Program-made: the position numbers and the translations under genes
DNA from: Cyanobacteriota bacterium
GTDB taxonomy: Bacteria > Acidobacteriota > Vicinamibacteria > Vicinamibacterales > UBA2999
Direction of reading: 5' to 3'
DNA: 64,000 nt
Assembly: GCA_019752015.1 (NCBI GenBank)
Contig: JAIEMQ010000003.1
Span: 1-64,000 of the forward strand
In this document: positions 8,510 to 17,130 of the stretch, piece by piece
Position numbering within the stretch: the first letter of the stretch is position 1
Layout: the number at the start of each line of letters is the position of its first letter
Notes under the pieces: model-generated
What the model was told of the DNA's origin: nothing
Seen by the model: the letters and a program-made list of their open reading frames with translations, nothing else
Databases searched by the model: none

Positions 8510-9637
8510 ATGAGCGACTTTCAAATCCGATCCGAATCGGTCGACGTCGAGCAGATCATGAAGCAGATCCGCCAGCGCATCCTCGAGAAGCGCGGCGCCG
8601 ATTACACCGAAGAGCAAATCCGCGAGCTGGCGTCGGTGCGGCTCGAGAAGTTCCTCGATCCGAACAACCTGCGGTCGGACCTGCTGGAACAGTTCCGCAA
8701 GAGCCGTCCGGCCACCAGCAGCGAGCCGGCGGCGATTACGCCGCCCTACACGGCGGAGCAGACCGACATTTTCGCGACCCACCGCGGCAGCGTGCGCTTC
8801 CTGCGCAAGCTGTTCGCGCCGATCCTGAAAATGATGTTCAACGCCAACACGCTGCACCAGGTGCTGCACACGCAGGCGCAGTTCAACGTCGACCTGCTGA
8901 AGCGCGAGTCGCGCCGCAAGATCGAATTTGATCGATCGCGCGCCGAGTGGAACTCGCTCTACTACGAAGTGCTGCACAACCTCGTGCTTGAAACCACGCG
9001 GATGGGCATCGAAGTGCAGAACCTGCGCATGAAGCTCGAATCGCTCTCGAGCCGGCTTGATTTCAGCGAGCGGCGCGTCCGCGCGCTCGAAGGAGTCGTG
9101 CAATATCGGCCGGAAGTCGTGCGCGGAGCGGACAGGCAGGATGAGGACGAGACGGGTGCAACGGGTGTATCTGGTGCGTCGGGTGGATCGGGTGCGTCAG
9201 GTGCGTCGGGTGCGTCGGGTGCATCGAGTGGATTCGAAGGGTTCGTTCCCGGCGGTGGCGGTCAGCAAGGACAAGGCGATGGGTCCGGCAAGCGGCGCCG
9301 CCGCCGTCGTCGCGGACGCAGAAGTGGTCAGGGAGGTCAGGGTGCCTCAGGTGCCTTGGGTGCCTCGGCTGCCTATGGTGCTCAGGGTGGCCAGGGTGGA
9401 CAGGGAGCGCAGGGTGCTGGGCCGCAGGACGCTGACGCATTTGAAGCCGGCGAAAACGGCGCCGACGAAGGCGACGAATTCGAGAACGGCGAGGAAATGA
9501 GCGCCGGCGGCTTCGACGTCCCGGAACCAGTTGAGGAAGCGGCAGCACCCCAGGCACCCCAGGCACCCTTACCTGAGGTGCCGTCGATTCCCGATACGCT
9601 CAAGACGCCCGAGCCGGGCGACGACGACGTGCAGTGA
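8510..9637 (+). CDS. Coiled-coil protein with long Gly/Ala/Ser low-complexity tail
   Basis: The protein has 375 residues. Residues 1 to about 205 are charged and helical with coiled-coil character (QIRQRILEKRG at the start, later an LRMKLESLSSRLDFSERRV heptad stretch). From about 210 the sequence becomes disordered: repeated GAS/GSG tripeptides, a run of arginines (KRRRRRRRGRR), GGQGAQ repeats and an acidic end. The underlying DNA has tandem 9-bp units, which keep frame. I do not recognise the family. It lies between the DUF362 gene and the first glycosyltransferase and overlaps the latter by 4 bp, so it probably works with the glycan machinery, perhaps as a scaffold. Confidence 0.7.
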   Translation: MSDFQIRSESVDVEQIMKQIRQRILEKRGADYTEEQIRELASVRLEKFLDPNNLRSDLLEQFRKSRPATSSEPAAITPPYTAEQTDIFATHRGSVRFLRKLFAPILKMMFNANTLHQVLHTQAQFNVDLLKRESRRKIEFDRSRAEWNSLYYEVLHNLVLETTRMGIEVQNLRMKLESLSSRLDFSERRVRALEGVVQYRPEVVRGADRQDEDETGATGVSGASGGSGASGASGASGASSGFEGFVPGGGGQQGQGDGSGKRRRRRRRGRRSGQGGQGASGALGASAAYGAQGGQGGQGAQGAGPQDADAFEAGENGADEGDEFENGEEMSAGGFDVPEPVEEAAAPQAPQAPLPEVPSIPDTLKTPEPGDDDVQ

Positions 9638-11217
9638 AGATCGCGATCGTCGTTCAGCGGTACGGCGCCGACATCAACGGCGGCGCCGAGCAGCATGCCC
9701 GCTATGTTGCCGAGCACCTCGCCCCGCACGTCAAGGTCGAGGTGCTGACGACGTGCGCGCATCGCGACTACATTTCCTGGAAGAACGGATATCCGCCGGG
9801 GCGAGACACCGTTCACGGAATCCCGGTGCATCGCTTCCCGGTGTCGGTCGAACGCGATCCGATCGAATTCGGAAAGTGGTCGAAGAAGGTTTTTGCCGAG
9901 CGCCATTCGCTCGGTGACGAGCTCGCGTGGCTCGAGTCGGAGGGGCCGGCCAGCCCGGCGCTGATCGAGCACATCAAGGCGCACGAAGCCGACTACGACT
10001 TCTTCATCTTCTTCAGCTTCCGCTATCACCACTCGTATCACGGCTGCCGCGCGGTCGCGTCGAAGGCGATCCTGGTGCCGACAGCGGAGCGGGACAGCGC
10101 GCTCGGTCTCGGCATCTACCCGCCGATCTTCCGCGGCGTCCGCGCCTTCATGTACAACTCGCTCGAAGAGCGCGCGCTGATCCACGGCGTTTCGAACAAC
10201 CAGTCGGTGCCCGGCGTCGTGGTCGGCGTCGGATCGGAAATTCCCGAGCGGTCGAACGGCAGCCGTTTCCGGCAGAAGTTCGACATGCGGGATCGCTTCG
10301 CGATCTATGTCGGGCGCATCGACGAGAACAAGGGCTGCGCCGAGCTCTTCAGCTTCTTCGAGCATTACAGCGCGTCGCTGGTCGACGGCATGCACCTGGT
10401 GCTGGTCGGCACGCCGCACATTCCGATCCCGAAGCACCCGCGCATTCATCACCTCGGCTTCCTCGAAGATCAGGACAAGTACGACGCGATGGCGGCGGCG
10501 GAGCTGCTGATCATGCCGTCGTATCTCGAGAGCCTGTCGATGGTCGCGCTCGAAGCCTGGGCAATGGGCAAGCCGGTGCTGGCCAATGCGAAGTGCGACG
10601 TGCTGCAGGGCCAGTGCATTCGCAGCAACGCCGGCTTGTTCTACGCGAACTATGCGGAGTTCGCGGAGACGATGCGCGCGATCGACACGACGCCGAGCCT
10701 GCAGGCGGCGCTCGGCGGCAACGGCCGCGCGTTCTTCGAGCGCAATTACGCCTGGCCGGTGATCGAGAAGAAATACGTCGACATGCTGAACCAGCTGTCG
10801 AAGGAATCGGCGCCGCGGAAGATGGAGCCGGCGCCGGGATGGTTCACGCGCAGACGGAAGTCACAGCCGCCGGCGGATGACGTGGTGAGGAAGTTGCCTT
10901 CAGGGGCATACAAAGAACCTGTCAAGGCAGAAGGCAAAAGGCAAAAGGCAGAAGAAGGGCCGAGGGTCGTCGAGACTCGCCGGGATTTCCGGCCGCCACA
11001 ACGTCCCGTTGAACAGCCGCGCAGGCCCGAACAACAGCGGCGGCCCGATCAGCCGCGTCCTCAGCAGCAGCGCCCACAGCAAGCGCAGCGGCCACAACAT
11101 CCTCAGCCACGAACCGAAGGTGTGAAGCCCCGGCCCGAAGGGGATCGTCAGCGAGATCACCGGCGTGGGCGTCCGCATCGGCGCGGGCGCAGGCCCGGCG
11201 GCGGAGGCCCCCGCTAA
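9634..11217 (+). CDS. GT4-type glycosyltransferase with basic disordered tail
   Basis: Residues 1 to about 395 are a GT-B glycosyltransferase. The N-terminal half begins VQRYGADINGGAEQHARYVAEHL. The C-terminal half has YVGRIDENKGCAELF and the nucleotide-sugar loop SYLESLSMVALEAWAMGKPV. It should move a sugar from a nucleotide donor to a lipid-linked glycan at the inner membrane face. Residues from about 400 to 527 are disordered, rich in Pro, Gln and Arg, which is unusual for the family. Codons near 10924-10951 are made by four 7-bp AAGGCAR units. The start is GTG, overlapping the previous stop (GTGA). Confidence 0.88.
   Translation: MKIAIVVQRYGADINGGAEQHARYVAEHLAPHVKVEVLTTCAHRDYISWKNGYPPGRDTVHGIPVHRFPVSVERDPIEFGKWSKKVFAERHSLGDELAWLESEGPASPALIEHIKAHEADYDFFIFFSFRYHHSYHGCRAVASKAILVPTAERDSALGLGIYPPIFRGVRAFMYNSLEERALIHGVSNNQSVPGVVVGVGSEIPERSNGSRFRQKFDMRDRFAIYVGRIDENKGCAELFSFFEHYSASLVDGMHLVLVGTPHIPIPKHPRIHHLGFLEDQDKYDAMAAAELLIMPSYLESLSMVALEAWAMGKPVLANAKCDVLQGQCIRSNAGLFYANYAEFAETMRAIDTTPSLQAALGGNGRAFFERNYAWPVIEKKYVDMLNQLSKESAPRKMEPAPGWFTRRRKSQPPADDVVRKLPSGAYKEPVKAEGKRQKAEEGPRVVETRRDFRPPQRPVEQPRRPEQQRRPDQPRPQQQRPQQAQRPQHPQPRTEGVKPRPEGDRQRDHRRGRPHRRGRRPGGGGPR
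10924..10951. repeat. Four-copy AAGGCAR array inside a glycosyltransferase tail
   Basis: AAGGCAG, AAGGCAA, AAGGCAA and AAGGCAG in tandem, 28 bp. It encodes part of the disordered tail. The same family recurs at 28720, 37051, 60449 and 63637, and next to the array at 38695. Confidence 0.9.
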
Positions 11218-11219
11218 GC

Positions 11220-11246
11220 CACAGATGGCGCAGAAAGCACAGACCT
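11220..11246. repeat. Three-copy 9-bp array between two glycosyltransferase genes
   Basis: CACAGATGG, CGCAGAAAG and CACAGACCT begin 2 bp after the TAA stop at 11215-11217 and fill the gap to the ATG at 11253. It copies the unit order of 8446-8472. Confidence 0.8.
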
Positions 11247-11252
11247 AGAGGC

Positions 11253-12476
11253 ATGTCCGTCGCAATTCACCAGGTGCTCGCGACGCTTGGCTATGGTGAT
11301 GCCATCGGCCACGAAGTGCTGGGCATTCAGCGCGTGCTGCGTGATGCTGGATACGAGTCGGAGATCTTCGTGCAGACCGCGGATCCGCGGCTCGAGCACC
11401 TGACGCTCGACTATCGCGATCTGAACGATGCGAGCCATCCCGACAACATCCTGATCCATCACTTCTCGATCGGCTCTCGAGCCTCGCGCATGGCGTATGC
11501 GCTGCCCGATCGAATGGTGCTGGTCTACCACAACATCACGCCGCCGGAATATTTCGTGGACGTCAACAAGGAGCTGGTGCGGCTCTGCTTCAGGGGCCGG
11601 CGCGAGCTGGCGCTCTACAAGTCACGCTGCGACCTGGCGCTCGGTGATTCCGAGTACAACCGACAGGAGCTCGAGGCGCTCGGCTTCTCACCCACCGGCG
11701 TGCTCGACGTCGTGCCGGGATTCGATCATCTTCGCGGCCCGGCCGATTACACGTTCGCCGCCGCGTACGACGACGACTGGGTCAACCTGCTGTTCGTCGG
11801 CCGCGTCATCCCGAACAAGCGGCTCGAGGACGTGATCCGCTTTTTTCACGCCTACAAGACGTGGTTCAATCCGCGTTCCCGGCTGCTGCTCGTCGGCGCG
11901 CATTCAGGCTTCGAGCGCTACCTGTCGCTGCTCCACAACTTCATCGCGAAGATCGGCGCGAAAGACGTCCATCTGGTCGGCCATGTCTCGAACGAAGAGC
12001 TCGTCGCCTACTACGAGCTCGCCGACGTGTTCGTGTGCGCCAGCGAGCATGAGGGTTTCTGCGTTCCGCTGATCGAATCGTTCCACGAAGGTGTGCCGGT
12101 GATCGCCTATGCGGCCACGGCGGTGCCGTCGACAATGGATGGCGGCGGCATTCTGTATACGGACAAGGACCCGATGCACGTGGCCGGGCTGATCAACGCA
12201 ATCGTCGACGATCACGCGCTTGCCGATGGCATTGTCGACGGGCAGTACGAGGCGCTCGATCGATTGATGGCCAGGGACTTTGCCGGCACCCTGCTCCGTC
12301 ACGTCGAGAACGTGCTGGCATCGCCGCGCCGTGCGCATCCGCCAGTCGCTTTTGATTTCTGGGATCAGGCCGACGCCGCCGAGGAGTACGACGAAATCAA
12401 GGCGTATCGTCCCGCGGCGTTTCACGCCTTGCCGCCGGAACCGGGAACCGGGAGCCGGGAGCCGGGAACCGAATGA
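11253..12476 (+). CDS. GT4-type glycosyltransferase
   Basis: This 407-residue GT-B enzyme has an N-terminal acceptor half with HHFSIGSRASRMAYALPDRMV and YHNITPPEYF. The donor half has LLFVGRVIPNKRLEDVI and the loop ASEHEGFCVPLIESFHEGVPVIAY. It closely resembles the next gene in layout, so the two are probably old duplicates acting on successive sugars. The C-terminal dozen residues (PEPGTGSREPGTE) are written by a CCGGGAR heptamer array. The stop overlaps the next start (ATGA). Confidence 0.88.
   Translation: MSVAIHQVLATLGYGDAIGHEVLGIQRVLRDAGYESEIFVQTADPRLEHLTLDYRDLNDASHPDNILIHHFSIGSRASRMAYALPDRMVLVYHNITPPEYFVDVNKELVRLCFRGRRELALYKSRCDLALGDSEYNRQELEALGFSPTGVLDVVPGFDHLRGPADYTFAAAYDDDWVNLLFVGRVIPNKRLEDVIRFFHAYKTWFNPRSRLLLVGAHSGFERYLSLLHNFIAKIGAKDVHLVGHVSNEELVAYYELADVFVCASEHEGFCVPLIESFHEGVPVIAYAATAVPSTMDGGGILYTDKDPMHVAGLINAIVDDHALADGIVDGQYEALDRLMARDFAGTLLRHVENVLASPRRAHPPVAFDFWDQADAAEEYDEIKAYRPAAFHALPPEPGTGSREPGTE
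12435..12471. repeat. CCGGGAR heptamer array at a glycosyltransferase 3' end
   Basis: A short CCGGAA unit, then CCGGGAA, CCGGGAG, CCGGGAG, CCGGGAA and a partial unit. It ends 2 bp before the next start codon and is read as coding. The reverse-complement family appears at 27645-27680 and inside eno at 30596-30630. Confidence 0.85.
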
Positions 12477-13534
12477 TCGTGAACCAGTGGGTCCCGGCGG
12501 CGCACAAGGGCGACGCGATTGGCGATTCGGCCAGGCGCGTGCGCGGGCTGCTGCGCGAAATGGGACACGAATCGAATCTCTACGCCATGACGATTGACGA
12601 CGACCTGCGTGGTGACGTGATTCCGTGGACCGACACGAGCGCGCGGAAAGGCGATCTGACGATCTTCCACTTCGCGCTGGTCTCGCCGATGACCGCGGAG
12701 TTCGCGAAGCTGCCGTCGGGACGCGTGCTGCAGTACCACAACGTGACGCCGGCGCATTTCTTTGCCGGCTACGACGCCGCCATCTATCGGCTCGCGATGC
12801 TCGGGCGCGAAGATCTGAAATCGCTCGTCGGCCACACCGACAGGGCGCTCGGCGATTCCGAATACAACCGCCAGGAGCTTGCCGATCTCGGCTTCACCAA
12901 CACCGGCGTCTTTCCGATCGCCATCGACACCGGGCGGATCACCAGCGCGCCGCGCCGGCCGGCGCTCGAGGACATTCTCAGCGAAAACGGCTGGCTGAAT
13001 TTTCTGTTCGTCGGCCGCATTGTCCCGAACAAGAAGATCGAAGATCACATCAAGCTCGCCGAGCATTACAAGCGCTACGTCGACGAGCAGTACCGCTTCA
13101 TCTTCGTCGGCAGGACGGATGCGACGCCGAAGTATTACGCGGCGATTCGCGCCATGCTCGAGCGCTATCGAATGCCGGAAGGCCGTTTCATCTTTACCGG
13201 CCCGGTGCCGGATGAGGACCTGGCGACGTACTACCGCACGGCGAGCGTCTACATTTCGCTGTCGGAGCACGAGGGCTTCTGCGTGCCGCTGCTCGAGGCG
13301 ATGGCGGCCGACGTGCCGGTGCTCGCCTACTCGTCGACCGCCGTGCCGGATACGCTCGGCGGCGCCGGCGTGCAGTTCGCCCCGAAAGATCTCGAATACG
13401 CGGCCGAGCTCCTTGGTGAGCTCGCCTATAACGACGACTTGCGGACGCAGGTCATTGCCCGGCAGCGGGCCAGGCTCGCCGACTTTGGCGACGATCGCAT
13501 CCGCAAGGAGCTTGAGAGGCTGACGTCATCATGA
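12473..13534 (+). CDS. GT4-type glycosyltransferase
   Basis: This 353-residue GT-B enzyme begins MIVNQWVPAAHKGDAIGDSAR. It has YHNVTPAHFFAGYDAA in the acceptor half, LFVGRIVPNKKIEDHI at the donor-half start, and SLSEHEGFCVPLLEAMAADVPVL around the nucleotide-sugar site. It is similar along its length to the preceding gene. ATG 12473 overlaps the previous TGA, which points to coupled translation. The substrate is unknown. Confidence 0.88.
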   Translation: MIVNQWVPAAHKGDAIGDSARRVRGLLREMGHESNLYAMTIDDDLRGDVIPWTDTSARKGDLTIFHFALVSPMTAEFAKLPSGRVLQYHNVTPAHFFAGYDAAIYRLAMLGREDLKSLVGHTDRALGDSEYNRQELADLGFTNTGVFPIAIDTGRITSAPRRPALEDILSENGWLNFLFVGRIVPNKKIEDHIKLAEHYKRYVDEQYRFIFVGRTDATPKYYAAIRAMLERYRMPEGRFIFTGPVPDEDLATYYRTASVYISLSEHEGFCVPLLEAMAADVPVLAYSSTAVPDTLGGAGVQFAPKDLEYAAELLGELAYNDDLRTQVIARQRARLADFGDDRIRKELERLTSS

Positions 13535-13544
13535 GGCTGACACT

Positions 13545-14783
13545 GTGAAGATTGCATTCATCGTCCAGCGCTACGGCGCCGAGATCCTCGGCGGCTCCGA
13601 GTACCACTGCCGGCTGATCGCCGAGCGGCTCGCCGCCAAGCACGACGTCGAAGTGCTGACGACGTGCGCGCAGGACTACATCACGTGGGAGAACCATTAC
13701 CCCGAGGGCAACGATCGCATCCGCGGCGTGACGGTGCGCCGCTTCAAGAACGCGCGCAGGCGCGATATTGCCGCCTTCAATCAATTCTCGGACTGGATCT
13801 TCCACAACCCGCATACGCGCGAAGACGAGCTGTCGTGGCTCGAGCAGCAGGGGCCGTGGTGCCCGGCGCTGCTCGAGTACCTGAGCAAACACCATCGCCA
13901 GTACGATGCGCTGATCTTCTTCACCTATCTCTATGCGCCGACGGTGCTCGGCGTGGACATCGATCCGGCGCGCAGCATCCTGGTGCCGACGGCGCACAAC
14001 GAGCCGGCGATTCATCTGTCGATCTACAAGGAGATGTTCAAGAAGGCGGCGGCGGTCGCGTTCAACACCGAAGTCGAAAAGAATTTCCTGAAGACGACGT
14101 TCGAGTTCAGAAGCATTGCCGAAGAGACGGTCGGCTGCGGCGTGGACCTGATGCAGGACCAGGCGCAGCCGGACGATCCGGAGCCGGAGGACGAGGACGA
14201 GATTCACAAGCGGCTGGCGCCGCACCTGCGCGCCCGCGGCGCCCAGTTCCGCCGGCGCCATCGCCTGCAGGGTCAGTTTCTGCTGTATGGCGGACGCATC
14301 GACGCCGGCAAGGGCTGCGAGGAGCTGATCGAGTACTTCACGAGTTACAAGGAGCAGGGCGGCGAGGCGCAGCTGGCGCTGATGGGCGTGAAGCTGATGC
14401 AGCTGCCGGAAGTGCCGTGGGTGCGGTTTGCCGGGCTGTTGTCCGAGCGAGAGCGGCTGCAGGCGCTCGAGGCCGCCACGATCGTGGTGGTGCCCTCGCC
14501 GTTCGAGAGCCTGTCGCTGCTGGCGCTCGAAGCGATGGCGGTCGGCACGCCGGTGCTGTGCAACGCGCGCGCGGAAGTGCTCGTCGAACACTGCGTCAAG
14601 AGCAACGCCGGCCTTTTCTACCGCGATCGTGATGAGTTCGTCGAGTGCGCGAAGCTGATGCTCGCCGACGATCGCCTGCGCGAGCGCATGGGCCGCAACG
14701 GCAAGGAATACGTGAAGAAGAATTACCGCTGGGACGTGATCATGCAGAAGTACGACAAGCTGATTGGCGCGCTTCGCCGGTAG
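13545..14783 (+). CDS. GT4-type glycosyltransferase
   Basis: This 412-residue GT-B enzyme starts with GTG (MKIAFIVQRYGAEILGGSEYH) and is similar to the gene at 9634. The donor half has LLYGGRIDAGKGCEELIEYF and PSPFESLSLLALEAMAVGTPVL. A charged insertion (about residues 205-230, PDDPEPEDEDE) lies between the halves. It is the last of four glycosyltransferases; the cluster ends here, and a GTTTCAR array begins in its stop codon. Confidence 0.88.
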   Translation: MKIAFIVQRYGAEILGGSEYHCRLIAERLAAKHDVEVLTTCAQDYITWENHYPEGNDRIRGVTVRRFKNARRRDIAAFNQFSDWIFHNPHTREDELSWLEQQGPWCPALLEYLSKHHRQYDALIFFTYLYAPTVLGVDIDPARSILVPTAHNEPAIHLSIYKEMFKKAAAVAFNTEVEKNFLKTTFEFRSIAEETVGCGVDLMQDQAQPDDPEPEDEDEIHKRLAPHLRARGAQFRRRHRLQGQFLLYGGRIDAGKGCEELIEYFTSYKEQGGEAQLALMGVKLMQLPEVPWVRFAGLLSERERLQALEAATIVVVPSPFESLSLLALEAMAVGTPVLCNARAEVLVEHCVKSNAGLFYRDRDEFVECAKLMLADDRLRERMGRNGKEYVKKNYRWDVIMQKYDKLIGALRR

Positions 14784-14820
14784 TTTCAGGTTTCAGGTTT
14801 CACGTTTCAAGTTTCAAGTT
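14783..14820. repeat. Five-copy GTTTCAR array after the last glycosyltransferase
   Basis: GTTTCAG twice, GTTTCAC, GTTTCAA twice and a partial GTT. The first G is the last base of the TAG stop, and the array ends 5 bp before ATG 14826, so it makes up nearly all of the spacer. Confidence 0.92.
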
Positions 14821-14825
14821 GAGTC

Positions 14826-16022
14826 ATGACGTTATCAGTTGCAGTGTTAGTTGCAGTTCTGCAATTCGGCCCGCGGGCGCCGGCCTTCGACGTTGCTCAG
14901 GCCAGCCCCGAGCGAAGTCGAGGGGCGCTCACGCCGGCGGAAACGCTGATTGAGCCGGAGATCCTGCGCAACATCGAGCGCAATACGGTCGAAGGACCGT
15001 CCGTTCGCGTGGTGGAGGGCAGCGATCCCGCCGCCGGCGAAATTGCCGTCGTCTGTGCCATCAACTGCGAGCCGGTCGAATGGGCCATGAAGCGGCTGGG
15101 CCCCGCGGTCGCGTCGAAGCAGATCCCCCGCCCGGCGCGAACGATCCGGGTCGTGACGGTTGAAGTGCTTCGAGCGAATACGAAGGCGGCGATCTTTGTG
15201 GCCGCGGATGCCGGCGGCACGCTGCAAGTGGTTCGCGGGCTGTGGTCGACGTCGTCGATCGCTGATGAAGTCGTGGAGATCTTCGCGCGCCAGGCCGCCG
15301 GCGTGGTGGACGCGCGCCCATACGAGCGAGTCGGTCAGCCTCGGTGGGAGCGGCAGGGCGTCCCGATCACCACGATCGTGCCGACCGCCGATCCGCGCGG
15401 CGTGGACCGTTCGTCGTTTGCCGTCGCGGCGTCCGCGTATTTTCTGGCGACGCTTCCGAATGCCGGCGCCGAGGCAATGCTGTCGCACCTGACGGTCGGC
15501 GCGCACGCGCGGCTCGCGGAGGATGCGCGAAAGGCCGTCGCGCAGATGGGCAACCAGCAGCGCGCCAGTGCCGACGTGCTGATCATGTTCGGCCAGGCAA
15601 TCGGGCGCGAGCAGCGGCGGATGCGATCGTTCGAACACTTCATGCCCTCGCCGGTCGATCCGATGCTGCACAGCCGCATCCTCGACATGGAAAAGGGCAT
15701 CACCAGCGTCTGGACGAGCATGGGCATCACGAGTTCGCCCTTCGTTCCCGCGGCTGAACGCATTCGCGGCCGCGGCGGCGAGGATCGCCGCATCGTCAGC
15801 CGGACGGGCGAGGGCTTGCCCGCCGTGGAACCACCGACCGCCATGCTCAAGTTCCCGAATGTCGACGACGTAATTTACGAGTTGGGGAACTTCATCGACG
15901 GCAAGCGATCGATCAGCGACATCCGCGATGCGATATCGGCGGAGTTTGGCCCGATCGCGCTGCCCGTCGTCGTCGATTACTTCGAGCGGCTGGCCAAGGC
16001 CGGCGCCGTTTCACTCAAGTAG
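14826..16022 (+). CDS. Secreted protein with C-terminal winged-helix-like segment
   Basis: This 398-residue protein has a hydrophobic N-terminal signal (MTLSVAVLVAVLQF). The middle part is not recognised. The last 55 residues (NVDDVIYELGNFIDGKRSISD onward, ending FERLAKAGAVSLK) look like the PqqD-like winged-helix tail often seen on acidobacterial M28-type peptidases. No zinc ligands of M28 can be picked out, so a peptidase call is not supported. Codons 27-34 come from an inserted GCCCC...GGGGC palindrome (SPERSRGA). ATG 14826 lies just after the heptamer array, with no clear ribosome-binding site. Confidence 0.65.
   Translation: MTLSVAVLVAVLQFGPRAPAFDVAQASPERSRGALTPAETLIEPEILRNIERNTVEGPSVRVVEGSDPAAGEIAVVCAINCEPVEWAMKRLGPAVASKQIPRPARTIRVVTVEVLRANTKAAIFVAADAGGTLQVVRGLWSTSSIADEVVEIFARQAAGVVDARPYERVGQPRWERQGVPITTIVPTADPRGVDRSSFAVAASAYFLATLPNAGAEAMLSHLTVGAHARLAEDARKAVAQMGNQQRASADVLIMFGQAIGREQRRMRSFEHFMPSPVDPMLHSRILDMEKGITSVWTSMGITSSPFVPAAERIRGRGGEDRRIVSRTGEGLPAVEPPTAMLKFPNVDDVIYELGNFIDGKRSISDIRDAISAEFGPIALPVVVDYFERLAKAGAVSLK
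14905..14926. repeat. REP-like palindrome inside a coding region
   Basis: GCCCC and GGGGC flank GAGCGAAGTCGA. This sequence, read as SPERSRG on this strand and as PSTSLGAG on the other, is a repeat I know from many unrelated bacterial genomes. Here it lies in frame just after the signal peptide of the host gene. Confidence 0.7.
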
Positions 16023-16028
16023 GTGCCA

Positions 16029-17093
16029 ATGCGAATTCTTGCAACGACGCTCCTGGCGATCCTGATTGCGCCGACCACCATCGCCCAACAGGCGAAGCCA
16101 ATCGTCTACGTGCTGTCGACTGGCGGCACGATCGCGGGGTCGGGCTCTTCGGCAACTGATCTCTCGAATTACAAGCCGGGCGCCATCCTCGGCGAGCAGC
16201 TGGTGAAAGCGGTGCCGCAGATCTCGCAGATTGCCGACGTTCGCGTCGAGCAGATCGTCAACGTCCGCAGCTCGGACCTCACGATCGGGAACTGGCTGAC
16301 GCTGGCGAAGCGCATCAACACGATCCTCAAGGAAACACCCGCGGTCGCGGGATTCGTCGTCACCTCGGGCACCAACACTCTCGAAGAGACCTCGTATTTC
16401 CTGCACCTCACGGTGCGATCGGACCGGCCCGTCGTGCTGGTCGGTGCGATGCGACCCGCCACCGCGATCTCCGCCGACGGGCCGTTGAATCTGCTCAACG
16501 CGGTGAAGACCGCGATCGCGCCCGAATCGCGAGGCAAAGGCGGACTGATCGTGTTGAACGACGAGATCAACGCCGCCCGCGACACGATGAAGACGAACAC
16601 GCTGCGCGTGGAGACGTTCCGCGCGCCGGAGCTCGGCATTCTCGGTTACGTCGATGAGGATCGCGTGAGCTACTACCGGTCGACGACCAGGCGTCACACG
16701 CTCAACTCGGAGTTCGACGTCACGAACCTGACGACGCTGCCGAAGGTGACGGTGTTGTATTCCTACATCGAACCTGATACCACGCTGATCGAGGCCGCGA
16801 TCAAGAGCGGCGCAAAAGGCATTGTGTTCGCGGGCACCGGCAACGGCACGCTGTCGATTTTCGAAGCCAACGTCGTGAAGGAAATCAACGCGATGCCCGC
16901 GGCATCCAGACCGGCGCTGGTGCGATCGAGCCGGGTCGGCAACGGGCGCGTGACGCCTACGGCTGAGTTCGACGCGATGAACATCGTGCCGTCGGATACA
17001 CTGACGCCCCAGAAGGCGCGCATCCTGTTGATGCTCGCCCTGACCAGGACCACCGACCTCAAAGAGCTCCGGAGAATTTTTTCCGAGTACTGA
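16029..17093 (+). CDS. Type II L-asparaginase (periplasmic)
   Basis: This enzyme hydrolyses L-asparagine to aspartate and ammonia. Residues 1-19 are a signal peptide (MRILATTLLAILIAPTTIAQ). The first catalytic threonine is in STGGTIAGSG. The second motif reads SGTNTLEETSYFL, where Escherichia coli AnsB has GTDT: Asn replaces Asp, a variant also seen in other family members. At 354 residues the length is typical. ATG 16029 is chosen because AGGTG sits just upstream; GTG 16023 directly follows the previous stop and has no room for a site. Confidence 0.92.
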   Translation: MRILATTLLAILIAPTTIAQQAKPIVYVLSTGGTIAGSGSSATDLSNYKPGAILGEQLVKAVPQISQIADVRVEQIVNVRSSDLTIGNWLTLAKRINTILKETPAVAGFVVTSGTNTLEETSYFLHLTVRSDRPVVLVGAMRPATAISADGPLNLLNAVKTAIAPESRGKGGLIVLNDEINAARDTMKTNTLRVETFRAPELGILGYVDEDRVSYYRSTTRRHTLNSEFDVTNLTTLPKVTVLYSYIEPDTTLIEAAIKSGAKGIVFAGTGNGTLSIFEANVVKEINAMPAASRPALVRSSRVGNGRVTPTAEFDAMNIVPSDTLTPQKARILLMLALTRTTDLKELRRIFSEY

Positions 17094-17130
17094 ACGTCAT
17101 GACGCGGCGGCCAGGGCACGAAGGCGAATC

